This document shows, piece after piece, positions 17,084 through 26,755 of a stretch of 64,000 nucleotides of DNA (position 1 is its first letter; each line of letters starts with the position of its first letter). The notes beneath the pieces are model-generated. The model was not told the origin of the DNA, searched no databases, and was given only the letters and a program-made list of their open reading frames with translations. The position numbers and the translations under genes are program-made. This DNA comes from Fimbriimonadaceae bacterium (lineage in GTDB: Bacteria; Armatimonadota; Fimbriimonadia; Fimbriimonadales; Fimbriimonadaceae). The stretch is taken from positions 310,001-374,000 of the forward strand of contig JAHBTD010000003.1 of the NCBI GenBank assembly GCA_019638775.1, in the 5' to 3' direction.

Positions 17084-19336
17084 TTAGCTCGCCTTCACAG
17101 TCAGGCCACCATCACCTCCCCCACCGGGAGGCTTCTGCTGCCCGTTGAGGGTCTTAACCATGTCGTCCTTGGCTTTCTTGATCGCTGCTTGTGTCTCGGA
17201 TGGAAGGGCGTCGATCGAGTTTACTTTTTCACCCTTGTTGACCGTATCTGTGAGCTGATGGGATGCGTGAATCTTCTCGGTGTATTCAAACATGTAGTGC
17301 CACGACGTTTGATCTGCCATTCGGAAGCTCTTCCACTCAATCTTGCTGTAATATTCGTCTGACCCCTGGCTGCGGCCCGCGCGGTCTTTCATCGCAAGGT
17401 GAAAACCAATGGACTGAGGATCCATCGGTTGCGTGAAGGAGTTCATCATGTCGAAAGACTGCTCGACCATGACGATGGCGTTTTGACCGAGCGTCGCGGT
17501 GATAACTCCATTGCGCGGCAAGCCGTTCGGAAATAGCTCGGTTGACTCTTCAGGTAACCAAGCTCCAGGTACTTCCTGTCCAACGCTATTGGAGTCTGAC
17601 AATTCAACAGCAGCGGGGACGATGCCGGAATCAAATCGCGAAGATTTGAACACCATGTTGTAGATGACTTGCTGCTGTTCGGGTGAGAGGCTTCCAATCA
17701 CCAACCGACCATCGTTCGCCAAAGTTGCTTTTTGGCTGCGGGTGAGCAGACCGTGCAGCCTTAGCATGTTTCGGTTCGAACCGCCCAAGTTCACTTCACT
17801 TGGCGTGGAATTAAGCAGTATCGGCGCGCAGATGTCATAAAGACTCCCGAAGGTGTACTCGCTAGCGCTTTGGAGTGCTATTTGACACTTGACATCCAGC
17901 GAAATTCGCCCATCTTGGCCAATCTGACGGATAATTTTTCCGTAAGTGGCGCGATCTGCGGTAGCCATCTCGCGGATGCCGCTGAAGTCGCCACGCTTGC
18001 CAGTCAGCCAACTGCCTTCTGCTGTGATTGGGCTGAGCTCTGGAGGCAGCATTTGCATCATGCCAAGTATTTCGCTGGGCTTGATTCCCGCCTTATCCCC
18101 GCTAAAGCCCATCATGGAGATCATAAAGTCGCCTGGTGCTGCCACAAGCTGAAGAGCCTTGGTCTTTGCAATCTCAAACAAGATGTCGGTAATTCCGAAA
18201 CGCAAGGGATCGTACTTTTCTGGGTTGAGTAAGGCTGTTCGGAAGGCCAGTGAAATCGGAGGCAAGGACTCGTTATCGGTCGATAGTCGTTGCATGGCAC
18301 GATCCCGAAACTCCTGAGCGAGCGGATTGAGCTCGACCGGGTTTTCGCTTGCACTCGCGGCGCGCAAGTCTGCCATCTTTTTGTTGAAGACATCCCCCAT
18401 TTCCGGATCACTCAGGATCGACGCAGCAATGCTGGTGCTGGTGGATGTGATGGTCCGGCCTGTACTGTTAAGTAACCGCACTTCCAGGCTGATTGACTGA
18501 CTGCTGTCCTGATCGTTCAGAACAAGCAGTACTTTGGCAGGGGTCTCCTCAATCTTTTTGCGATCCGTGAAGATAGAGTGACTTTGGTAATCGACTATTC
18601 CTCCCCCCTCAAAATTCGGCTGGTAGATGCGGGCAAGAGCATCCGACCAGATCGCCTGCTCGCGAATGAATGCCTCAATGTCCGGCATGACATTAAAAGG
18701 CATTGCCTTCTGCATACGATTGGGCGACGTGGAGTAAACGGTTCGTCCATTCTGTCGGATCGCAGCGATGAGTTCAGGCGAAAGATTAGCCGCGATACGA
18801 TCTGCAAGACGACGGGTCGGGAGCTTATCGGAGATTTGTTGGTACCTGCGCCAACGGTTTGTATCGTTAACCTCGGGGTTGAAAGTCTTAGCCATCATCT
18901 CGACATCGGTTGCAATAGCTTGCGCCGCTGCCGCATCAAATTCACCCGCCTTTTTGAGCGTCTCCCGAATCTTTGTTTGCGATTTCGTCACTGCGGCAAG
19001 GTGGCGTTGAAAAGCCTCTGCTTCCTTCTTGCGAATGAAAGCAGCTGTCCTTGTTAATCGTGTTGCTGCACTTTCTTTGAACCACTCCGCTTCAACAACC
19101 TCAGCAAGCTGGTCCATCAGCTCCTGTACGCTCACATCGCGCACGTCGATCACCATGATCATCGAGTTCAAAGTGCCAGAGGCGGCAATGGGAACACCCG
19201 TCTTTTGGGTGATCTCTTCACAAACAGTCTTTAGCGGAATAGCCTCGGCCCGGTATGTGATCTTTTGCGCCAAATCCTGCGCCGACACACAAGCAGCACA
19301 AGCGTAGAAAGTTGCAAGCAGTAGAAAACGCCTCAT
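17084..19336 (-). CDS. STN-domain secreted protein, paralogue 3
   Basis: 750 residues from ATG 19336, chosen because GAGG lies 8 bases upstream; a TTG at 19354 would add six residues. Signal peptide MRRFLLLATFYACAACVSAQ. STN-like domain at about 22-90 (IPLKTVCEEITQKTGVPIAA, VIDVRDVSVQELMDQLAEVV). PNRMQ at 205-209, identical in position to paralogue 4. Then LLNPEKYDPLRFGITDILFEIAK, LHGLLTRSQKATL, LSPEQQQVIYNMVF, TELFPNGLPRNG and a C-terminal helix ending in PPGGGGDGG. A TAGAGT -10-like site lies in the 116-base gap upstream. No catalytic motif was found; exported structural or binding role only by elimination. Confidence 0.65.
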   Translation of the reverse strand: MRRFLLLATFYACAACVSAQDLAQKITYRAEAIPLKTVCEEITQKTGVPIAASGTLNSMIMVIDVRDVSVQELMDQLAEVVEAEWFKESAATRLTRTAAFIRKKEAEAFQRHLAAVTKSQTKIRETLKKAGEFDAAAAQAIATDVEMMAKTFNPEVNDTNRWRRYQQISDKLPTRRLADRIAANLSPELIAAIRQNGRTVYSTSPNRMQKAMPFNVMPDIEAFIREQAIWSDALARIYQPNFEGGGIVDYQSHSIFTDRKKIEETPAKVLLVLNDQDSSQSISLEVRLLNSTGRTITSTSTSIAASILSDPEMGDVFNKKMADLRAASASENPVELNPLAQEFRDRAMQRLSTDNESLPPISLAFRTALLNPEKYDPLRFGITDILFEIAKTKALQLVAAPGDFMISMMGFSGDKAGIKPSEILGMMQMLPPELSPITAEGSWLTGKRGDFSGIREMATADRATYGKIIRQIGQDGRISLDVKCQIALQSASEYTFGSLYDICAPILLNSTPSEVNLGGSNRNMLRLHGLLTRSQKATLANDGRLVIGSLSPEQQQVIYNMVFKSSRFDSGIVPAAVELSDSNSVGQEVPGAWLPEESTELFPNGLPRNGVITATLGQNAIVMVEQSFDMMNSFTQPMDPQSIGFHLAMKDRAGRSQGSDEYYSKIEWKSFRMADQTSWHYMFEYTEKIHASHQLTDTVNKGEKVNSIDALPSETQAAIKKAKDDMVKTLNGQQKPPGGGGDGGLTVKAS

Positions 19337-19452
19337 GATTAGCCTCAGATTCAAATATCTCCAATAATTTACTCTACGTTATCTATTCTCGGGTCAGTGA
19401 GATGAATTTGGGAGTCGTGATCGCCTGTTAACAGGAATCGAACTGACTACCG

Positions 19453-21609
19453 CTACAACGCAGCTTCCGTGCCGCCGCTCGGTGGGGGGTTCTTCCTCAC
19501 TTCCTCGACTAACTTCTTGACTTCGTTGCGCACCTTCTCAGGTAGTTCCTCAAAGGTCTTAACCCATCCGCTAACCGGGACAGAATCAGTTAGCCTGCTT
19601 GTGTGAGACAGCTCGGATGATAACTGGATTTTGTAGAGATACTCCCGATCATCAAGGGATTGAAATCCTACGAAGGGCATTTGAGCATAAAGAGCGTTGC
19701 CAGATTCCAACCCGTAGAGGTGATTTGCGACCATCCAATAGGTGTAACGTTGGGTGACGACACGGTCGGATTGATGAGCGTTCTGTCGAATCTTCAGGCT
19801 GCCCCCGGATGTGACCTTGCAACTAATGCGCAAGTCAGATGGCAGGCCATTCGGAAAGGCCTCTGTTGGCTCCGGTGGATCGTACCAAGTCCGATTCGGG
19901 GCGTTCGGATCGACTGGGGTGGGCTTGGTCACATTGAACTCTTTGTCATCGTAAACAAGGCGGTGTACGAGGTTCTGTTGATAGGGTGTGAGCTGCCCCA
20001 GCCTGAGGTCGCTGCCAGCCTCCAGGCTCGTGCGCTGAGATTCGGATAAGGAACCGTGTAGCTGCAGGACGATTTGAGAGCGAAGCTCCATGTTCATCAT
20101 GTCGTTGAGGTTCTGTGGAATGAGGGTCGATGCGATTTCAGCTATCGGAGAAAGGTCTTCGTCGGTCAATAAGACGATCCGGGCCTTCGCCTCCAGGCCG
20201 ATTCGTCCGTCCGACGCTACTTGCCGAAGAATCGGCCCCATGACGCTTCGCTTGAGGGGCACGTTTACAGAGCCCGAGAAGGCAAAGGGATCCCACGTTG
20301 CCAACAGCCAGCCTTCATCTTCGACCACGGTCTTTGACTCACCACCAAACCACAGCGCTCGAGCAAGAATCTGGCTTGGCGTCTGGCCCATACGCGCCAG
20401 TATAGGCAAAGAAATCCAACTGTCAGTGAGGCACGCAACAGCTTGCAGGCTCTTAGATGCTGCAAATTGGCAAAATAGCTTTCCGGTAGCTAAACTTATC
20501 GGGTCGTATCGTTCTGGCTGAGTGAGACGGTCAAAAAGTGTTTTGGAAGGCGGTATCCAGGCATCGTCGACATCTTCATAAGATTTCAGTACACGGTCGA
20601 CAAACTCACCAGAGATCTCGTCAAATTCAAACGGCTTTTCGCCTTCGAGGGGCTTCGGTTGTATGTATCGCGTCCGCGGCACAAGTAGAAAGTGATCGCT
20701 GCTCACCCGTTTAGTACGTCCCTGAGCATCCACCAAGAAAACTTCAACCATTACGCCCCGATACCCAGCTTCCAGTTTTACGGAGACGATCGTCTTCGCG
20801 GGCATCTCTTCTGGTGCGTAGCGGTCTTGGATAAGCATGTAGGCATCAACATTGAAGCCGGGCAGCTCGAACCCTCGAATCTCCGGCAATGGATAGCGCT
20901 TGAGCGATGTCATCCACTGTTGCTGCTCCTCAACGTACACCTTGATCGCCGCCTCAGCTTCTTTGGGCAGTTGCTTTTGCATACGGTTTGGCTTTTGGGT
21001 CAGCACGATTCGACGGCTCTTTTCAACTGATGCGTAAAACTCGGGTGTGAGCAGCGTGGCGATCTGCTTTGCTAGCTTGGCCGCGGGCATCCGGTCTTGG
21101 AGGCTTCGCTGTTGTATATAGTTGATCTCTTCTTTTGACTTTAGAAGAGCATTGATCTGATCGGCGAGGGCATCCGCGGCCTGTTGGGTTAGCGGCTTAG
21201 CGGCGGCGAGCTCTTTCTTCTTATCTGCAATTGCTTGGCGATAAGCCTTCACCATAGATTTGTAGTGCTCCTCGGCCTCTCGCTTCTCCGTCGCAGGAGA
21301 CTTGACCAGCCACCACCCGTTGCTGTCTTGCTTCCATTCGGCATGGCAGACCCGCGCGACCTTGTCCATCAGCTCCTTAAGGGTCACATCACGAACATCA
21401 ATGACGAGCGGAAGTTCGTGGTACTGGGCGGAAGCAAGGAGCTTCGTGCCTGTTTTCGCGCTAACATCGTCAAAGACCGTTTTTAGGGAAGAGCCGTGAT
21501 TCGTGTAGGTGACTTTGACTTCTGACGGCTTAGTTTGCGCCACTGAGAAAGAGATGAGGCCAATTGTGAGAAGTGTGAACGTAGTCCACCGGATTCTCAT
21601 TTCGATCAT
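19453..21609 (-). CDS. STN-domain secreted protein, paralogue 2
   Basis: 718 residues. Its ATG shares the last base of the stop codon of the upstream paralogue (TAATG), so translation is probably coupled; GGAGGCGGAGGG serves as ribosome-binding site. Signal peptide about 1-25 (TLLTIGLISFSVAQ). STN-like domain about 31-93 (SLKTVFDDVSAKTGTKLLAS, LPLVIDVRDVTLKELMDKVA). Helical segment 105-165, PNRMQ 207-211, QPERYDPISLATGKLF, LHGSLSESQRTSL, LTPYQQNLVHRLVY, TEAFPNGLP, and LPEKVRNEVKKLVEEVRKN near the end. Closest to paralogue 1. Confidence 0.68.
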   Translation of the reverse strand: MIEMRIRWTTFTLLTIGLISFSVAQTKPSEVKVTYTNHGSSLKTVFDDVSAKTGTKLLASAQYHELPLVIDVRDVTLKELMDKVARVCHAEWKQDSNGWWLVKSPATEKREAEEHYKSMVKAYRQAIADKKKELAAAKPLTQQAADALADQINALLKSKEEINYIQQRSLQDRMPAAKLAKQIATLLTPEFYASVEKSRRIVLTQKPNRMQKQLPKEAEAAIKVYVEEQQQWMTSLKRYPLPEIRGFELPGFNVDAYMLIQDRYAPEEMPAKTIVSVKLEAGYRGVMVEVFLVDAQGRTKRVSSDHFLLVPRTRYIQPKPLEGEKPFEFDEISGEFVDRVLKSYEDVDDAWIPPSKTLFDRLTQPERYDPISLATGKLFCQFAASKSLQAVACLTDSWISLPILARMGQTPSQILARALWFGGESKTVVEDEGWLLATWDPFAFSGSVNVPLKRSVMGPILRQVASDGRIGLEAKARIVLLTDEDLSPIAEIASTLIPQNLNDMMNMELRSQIVLQLHGSLSESQRTSLEAGSDLRLGQLTPYQQNLVHRLVYDDKEFNVTKPTPVDPNAPNRTWYDPPEPTEAFPNGLPSDLRISCKVTSGGSLKIRQNAHQSDRVVTQRYTYWMVANHLYGLESGNALYAQMPFVGFQSLDDREYLYKIQLSSELSHTSRLTDSVPVSGWVKTFEELPEKVRNEVKKLVEEVRKNPPPSGGTEAAL

Positions 21610-23732
21610 TACCCTCCGCCTCCACTGTGCTTCCGATAGATGTCGATGTGCTTCTTAATCTCTGTCCGAATTTTCTCAGGCAGTTCCCCATACTTTTTCA
21701 CCCACTGCCCAATAGGAGCCGTGTCGCTTAGACCGAGCCCGCTGGTAACAGTTGGAGAGTAGGCAATTCTGTACGAAAACTCCGTTGTCAACGCCGTGCG
21801 GTAGCCTGCGATGGTAGCTCCATTCAGCATATTAGAATCGTCCGGTTCGCGGAAGATCTGACTGGCGAACGACTGCAATTCATATGAACTTTGCGACGCT
21901 GGGCTACTTCCCGTCGTTTGCATGATGCTGATACTCTCCTTCTCAAGAACAGTACAGGAGATTTCTAACTCAGTGGGAAGTCCGTTTGGAAAGAGCTCAG
22001 TCGCCTCAGGATAGTTTGTGTACCGAGGGCCGTCGGTAACAACGTCGGGAGGGAGGTTGTAGTTGTTTATCCCTCGAGTTCCGTAGAGCATCTTGCTCAA
22101 CTCATCCTTTTGGAAGGGAGTCAGCAACATCGTGTTCAGTTTGCTACCCTCCCTTAATGTCCTTAGCTGCGAAGGAGTGAGCGATCCATGCAGGCGGTAG
22201 AAAGCTATGTAAGTTGGGCTCGTTGCTGGGAAGTACGTGAATACCTCCGGTGTGATCGCTTTAGAGAGGTCATAGAGTACGGAATACACGGTATTCAGCT
22301 CCAATGCGATCTTACAGCTCGTATCCAATGTGATCCGTCCGTCATCATTGATTTGTCGAATCGTCTTTCCCATGAATGTTCGGGACATCGGACGCCCATA
22401 GCTTCCGCTGTTTGAGGTTGCATGCCAGGTGACGGTCAGCCAGCCGTCCTGGTTCGAAATCATCTGGGCTGGCGCCCAATACTGGAAGAGTTGATCCCAG
22501 AACATCGTCAGAGTCAACTTCCCTCGATGAGCATGTGCAGTTTGAGTGATCGCTGCATCGGGCGGACAGGCGACAAGTTGCAACCCACGATCTTTAGCCA
22601 GATTGATGAATACACGCCCCACACCCATTTGCATCGGCTCATGCTTTTCTGGATGAAGCAGCGCTTGCAACAGTGCACGAGAAGGGGGAGCCCAGTCCGA
22701 TACGGTCGGGATTTGATTGAGCCAAAGGCGCACACCCAACTCTCCCAAGAGTGGTGTGACCTCCATTGGAGCTTCACCAGGGTCCGGTTTAGGTTTCGTG
22801 ATTGTGATTTTAGGTGGCTCGTCAGTTGTCGGGAACATGGCGTCCCGAGCGATTGACCTCGTGATGCCATGGTTATCGATCATCAACAGGCTGATTTCGA
22901 GGCTTCCCGTGAACTCAATCGCGTCAATAGTCAAGATCGGCTTGAGAGAGAGATCGTTCTGTCTCAGGTTCTCCTTTAGACGCCATGTGAGTTCATTCTG
23001 GCTTTCGAGCAGGGTTCCGCTAAGCCCAACCGCCTTAATCCAGAGTCCTTGCTCCTTGGCAAACTGGGACAAAATCTCGAGGCATTCTTTCGGAAATGCC
23101 TGCTGCATACGGTTCGGTCTCGCCGAGAGGACGAGACGTTGGCCGTCCGCAGGCGTTGCCAGCAATTCTGGAGGCAGGGCATTGATCAGACGATTCATGA
23201 GACGCCGACTGGGCGACTTCTCCAGCATGGAGGAAAGTCCAGCCGCGGTAGCAGATGACTTGTCACGGAGGGCAGCTTCAATCTGCAGAGCGAGCAGATT
23301 AGCTGCTTGCTCATCAAAAGGTTCGTAAGCTTCGACCCGTTTCTTCCGAATCTCGAGGGCTTTGCTGTAGCCTGCAACTCTCCAACGATAAGAGTCTTCA
23401 AGCGCCTGCTTTACAAATTTATCAGTGGACCGGAGCCGATACCCGTCCTTTTCCTTAACCCATTCTGCATGAGTGACCCTGGCAAGGCGGTCCATCAGGT
23501 CTTTCAGCGTGACGTCCTTGACGTCGATGACGAGTGGCAGCTCGTGCAGGGTGGCCACTGCTTGCAAGCTGACCCCTGATTTCTTGGTCAGCTCCTCAAA
23601 GACGCTCTTGAGCGATGCGCCCTCATTCGAATAACTGAGATTGACTTTGGCTGGCTCAGGCTGACATAGCGCCAAGGCGCTAAAAACAAAAGTCCCCAGG
23701 CAAAGGAAAATGCGAGCAAAAAACTTCCCCAT
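21609..23732 (-). CDS. STN-domain secreted protein, paralogue 1
   Basis: 707 residues, first gene of the minus-strand run. Signal peptide about 1-23 (IFLCLGTFVFSALALC). STN-like domain about 30-92: two short blocks, ASLKSVFEELTKKSGVSLQA and LPLVIDVKDVTLKDLMDRLA, have the beta-alpha-beta pattern found at the N-terminus of secretins and FecA-type receptors. PNRMQ at 206-210. Then LLHPEKHEPMQMGVGRVF, LHGSLTPSQLRTL, LTPFQKDELSKMLYG, TELFPNGLP and LPEKIRTEIKKHIDIYRK before a final GGGG. AGAAGG lies 7-12 bases before the ATG. What the STN domain binds is unknown. Confidence 0.68.
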   Translation of the reverse strand: MGKFFARIFLCLGTFVFSALALCQPEPAKVNLSYSNEGASLKSVFEELTKKSGVSLQAVATLHELPLVIDVKDVTLKDLMDRLARVTHAEWVKEKDGYRLRSTDKFVKQALEDSYRWRVAGYSKALEIRKKRVEAYEPFDEQAANLLALQIEAALRDKSSATAAGLSSMLEKSPSRRLMNRLINALPPELLATPADGQRLVLSARPNRMQQAFPKECLEILSQFAKEQGLWIKAVGLSGTLLESQNELTWRLKENLRQNDLSLKPILTIDAIEFTGSLEISLLMIDNHGITRSIARDAMFPTTDEPPKITITKPKPDPGEAPMEVTPLLGELGVRLWLNQIPTVSDWAPPSRALLQALLHPEKHEPMQMGVGRVFINLAKDRGLQLVACPPDAAITQTAHAHRGKLTLTMFWDQLFQYWAPAQMISNQDGWLTVTWHATSNSGSYGRPMSRTFMGKTIRQINDDGRITLDTSCKIALELNTVYSVLYDLSKAITPEVFTYFPATSPTYIAFYRLHGSLTPSQLRTLREGSKLNTMLLTPFQKDELSKMLYGTRGINNYNLPPDVVTDGPRYTNYPEATELFPNGLPTELEISCTVLEKESISIMQTTGSSPASQSSYELQSFASQIFREPDDSNMLNGATIAGYRTALTTEFSYRIAYSPTVTSGLGLSDTAPIGQWVKKYGELPEKIRTEIKKHIDIYRKHSGGGG

Positions 23733-23841
23733 AAGCAGCCTTCTATATCAAGGATAGCGCAGACCTTGAATTAGTTCACAGTGGAATCGTAAATGTAGTT
23801 CAGGTAAACCTATCGGAGCTGCTACGGCTAAGTGACCAACA

Positions 23842-24684
23842 ATGAAAATCTACATCTCTGCCGACATTGAAGGCGTCACCGGGCTCGTCTCCTGGTCGCA
23901 GTGCGGACGCCCGAGCGGCGACCACTACGACTACCGCTGGGCCAGAGAACGCATGATCGCCGACGTCAACGCCGCGGTCCGAGGAGCGCGCAGCGCGGGC
24001 GCGACCGATATCCTCGTCAAAGACTCGCATGGCAACTCCAAGAACCTGATCCTAAGCGATCTTGAGCCTGGAGTTGAGCTGGTGAGCGGGCATGGCAGCG
24101 GCAACGACGGGATGATGCAGGGGATTGACGGCAGCTTCCACGCCGCAATGCTGATCGGTTACCACGCGATGGCCGGAACGCAGGGCGGGATTATGGAGCA
24201 CACGATCTCGGGACGCGTCCACCGGATGCGCATCAACGGGATGCCTGCCGGGGAGATGGCAATGAGCGCAGGCGTGGCGGGGCGATACGGGGTGCCGATC
24301 GTCGCCGTCAGCAGCGACCGAGCGGGATGCGTCGAAGCTCAGGCCCTGGTTCCCGGAGTACAGGCTGCCGAAGTGAAGGAGGGGTACGGACGCTACATGG
24401 GCTGCTGTCTGCCCGTTGAGGAGGCGGAAAGCCTGATCGAGCAGACCGCTGCCGAGGGGGTACGCAGGGCGAAGGCGATCCAGCCGTGGACGACTAACAG
24501 TCCGGTGACCTTCGAGATCGAATTCAACCGTAGCGAAGAGGCGGACATGGCGGCCAAGCTTGTGGGATGTGTGCGACAAGACGCTTACACCGTGTCTTAC
24601 ACGGGGCCAGATTACGAAACTGCCCACACTGCAGCATGGAATCTGATCCAGCTTGCAGGGTTGGGCCCGCAAGCGCACGATTAA
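23842..24684 (+). CDS. D-aminopeptidase DppA family (peptidase M55)
   Basis: Zinc-dependent self-compartmentalising aminopeptidase family that releases D-amino acids, best known from Bacillus subtilis DppA acting on D-Ala-D-Ala. 280 residues, typical. Metal-binding and catalytic landmarks are intact: ISADIEGVTG at 4-13, VKDSHGNSKN at about 58-67, SGHGSGNDGMMQG, and LIGYHAMAG near 109-117. The C-terminal half carries the long helix and strand pattern of the family. It may recycle peptidoglycan peptides or other D-residue peptides. Divergent from the STN-family run, with about 110 bases between starts; a weak TAAGTG lies just upstream. Confidence 0.88.
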   Translation: MKIYISADIEGVTGLVSWSQCGRPSGDHYDYRWARERMIADVNAAVRGARSAGATDILVKDSHGNSKNLILSDLEPGVELVSGHGSGNDGMMQGIDGSFHAAMLIGYHAMAGTQGGIMEHTISGRVHRMRINGMPAGEMAMSAGVAGRYGVPIVAVSSDRAGCVEAQALVPGVQAAEVKEGYGRYMGCCLPVEEAESLIEQTAAEGVRRAKAIQPWTTNSPVTFEIEFNRSEEADMAAKLVGCVRQDAYTVSYTGPDYETAHTAAWNLIQLAGLGPQAHD

Positions 24685-24714
24685 GTCACCTCTTGCTCAT
24701 AATCTAAAATCTTG

Positions 24715-24743
24715 TTGGAGAATACGAGATTGTCTTGTATATT
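24715..24743 (+). promoter_or_regulatory. Sigma-70-type promoter for the 24812 gene
   Basis: TTGGAG (24715-24720), 17-base spacer, TATATT (24738-24743). It lies about 70 bases before the start at 24812, which has its own GAAGGA ribosome-binding site. Confidence 0.4.
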
Positions 24744-24811
24744 TAGTACAACATAGCGTTGGGGAGCCAAATCGTAATAACGCTGTTCCTGCTCGACGCC
24801 TGAAGGACTCT

Positions 24812-26755
24812 ATGATGCACAGACGACTAATTGTAGTGGGCGCAGCCTGCTTTCTTTTCCTCCCTCTCATCGCCATTGCTTTAGGCAAAAGTCCGCAAGT
24901 AGCCGGTGGTGGGTGTCCTGCAGGATATGACGGGATATCAGCTGATTGGTGCGTTAAGTCGGAGTATCATGGAACGACTACCACCGTTAGCTGGGCGATG
25001 GACGAAAACGGTCAAGCGGTCCAGTCAAACATAACTTTGCCTTGGAGTCAGTGGTTAGGCTCCAGTGCAACAAACGGCACGCCGTACGTTCAAACAGTTT
25101 CTATTCATTCACAAGGCACAATTAAGGTCAAGTATAAGTGGAGAGGTTCGGGAACTGTTCCTGGTACTTTGCGATTAAAGGTTGCCTCAGCAGGCTATAT
25201 TGGCACCAATGGGTTTAGCACACTGGCCGCTACTGCTCCTGATTCTTGGAATTTAGACACAGGGTTGGGCTTGGCAGTTGAAGATGGAAGTCATCTTTAT
25301 AGTTGGCATAAGTATACGCCTGGACACGTTTTGCGGAAAGTCAAGATAGACGAAAATGGAGAAGGCGAACTTGTTGTGGATCAGGCTGCAAGTTTGGAGA
25401 GGATAGCGATAGGCACATTTACACTCAGTGCCGGAGCGCCATCACTTCAATGCGAAATTGACAATCGGGATGTCATGTTGACAACCCAGGTTTTCGGCAC
25501 TCCTCTCAAAAAGAAGACTTTTGATTGGCTCAATGATTGGCAGATAGTTTTGCCGCAAGATGATTACACATATTATTCGGGCTCAGAGCACGATCTCTAC
25601 TGGAGGAATAGAGTTTTCAGCTTCTTTCCTTCAATACCAGAAGTGACACCACTCTATTTTCCTAGTGACTCTACAGATTACATGGAGTGGCATGTTGGGT
25701 TGAAACAGGATGATCGTGTTGTGAATAGCTTTATCGACACTCAGATCGTTTTGTACGAGATATTGAGTTGTGTTGGACTTGTAGGCCCCTACTACGTTGG
25801 CGACTCCTATGATTGGACTTGGTCACTTGGCTACCCGATGGAATACCCCGACGACTACCCGTCAGCCGGCACTTATGACGGAACGAATATCGACCAAATC
25901 ACACACAGGGGCAGGCGCTTTACGAGGCCAAGCTTTTACATTCAATATCCTGGCACTTCACAGGCCAAACTTAGCCAGTATCCTGGGCATGCTAAGGACT
26001 CAACACTGGTAAAATTCAAATGGACCTGGGGATCCGATGGGCTTGTCGGCGAAAGCATACGGAATGTCTTTTTTCATCGCAATGCAGAGCCAGATGGGCA
26101 GGTGAGCTCACAGTGGTACGATCTTAAGGTAGGCGAGTCCTATCTGACTCCGCCTGGAATGAGTTTCGAGCCTCCGAGTAACGGTATTCCAGTAACGGGC
26201 TGGATCACCGCTGGCGCTGCGGATTGTGACTTCAGTGATGTTGAACTCGGCAAGATAAAGTTTGATACGTTCGACTCTGGAGTTCAAGCGCTTGTAGCGC
26301 TTTTCTTCGTAGTATCTGTGATAGAGCCGACGCCGTTTGTTGAAGCGATCACTGCATTTTTAGTGAATGGGACGCTGTCAGGGCTGTCTGTCGGCTGGGA
26401 TGATGCCGAGCCTGCGGTCAACTTGCGGAGAACCGATGCAAACACAGGGCAGTGTGATACTTTGATAGTGAGGCCGGCAATTAATGTTCCCGGATACGGC
26501 GCGATAAGCGAAGCTGATTATAGTGATCCGCAAAAGCTGTCTGCGCTCAAGGATGCTCTAATGGATGGGAATCTTGGGATTTACTACTGGAAATTGGACT
26601 ATCGTCGCATCTACAACTTCCACAAATACATGGTAGATAACTGGGGGCATGGCGGCTATGTCTTCCAGACATCTGACACAAAAAGCACCCCGCTTGGTTT
26701 TGGTTCCGCGTACTACAAGTTCACATTCGATACCAGACAAGGAGGAGGAGCATGA
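24812..26755 (+). CDS. Large secreted protein of unknown function
   Basis: 647 residues from the ATG at 24812; GAAGGA lies 5 bases upstream, and the upstream in-frame codons read into the end of dppA. Signal peptide about 1-28 (LIVVGAACFLFLPLIAIALG). The remainder is rich in Trp, Tyr, Ser, Thr and Gly and mostly beta by composition, with repeated W-x-W and Y-x-G motifs, like an extracellular or surface protein. One hydrophobic segment near residues 490-520 (ALVALFFVVSVIEPTPFVEA) could be a membrane helix. No known domain seen. Base composition is visibly more A/T-rich than in flanking housekeeping genes, which hints at foreign origin. Its stop overlaps the next start. Confidence 0.6.
   Translation: MMHRRLIVVGAACFLFLPLIAIALGKSPQVAGGGCPAGYDGISADWCVKSEYHGTTTTVSWAMDENGQAVQSNITLPWSQWLGSSATNGTPYVQTVSIHSQGTIKVKYKWRGSGTVPGTLRLKVASAGYIGTNGFSTLAATAPDSWNLDTGLGLAVEDGSHLYSWHKYTPGHVLRKVKIDENGEGELVVDQAASLERIAIGTFTLSAGAPSLQCEIDNRDVMLTTQVFGTPLKKKTFDWLNDWQIVLPQDDYTYYSGSEHDLYWRNRVFSFFPSIPEVTPLYFPSDSTDYMEWHVGLKQDDRVVNSFIDTQIVLYEILSCVGLVGPYYVGDSYDWTWSLGYPMEYPDDYPSAGTYDGTNIDQITHRGRRFTRPSFYIQYPGTSQAKLSQYPGHAKDSTLVKFKWTWGSDGLVGESIRNVFFHRNAEPDGQVSSQWYDLKVGESYLTPPGMSFEPPSNGIPVTGWITAGAADCDFSDVELGKIKFDTFDSGVQALVALFFVVSVIEPTPFVEAITAFLVNGTLSGLSVGWDDAEPAVNLRRTDANTGQCDTLIVRPAINVPGYGAISEADYSDPQKLSALKDALMDGNLGIYYWKLDYRRIYNFHKYMVDNWGHGGYVFQTSDTKSTPLGFGSAYYKFTFDTRQGGGA

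Noticed and set aside
11359-23732. The five STN genes as an assembly duplication
   Set aside because: Copies differ throughout and keep only motif-level similarity, so they are genuine old paralogues.
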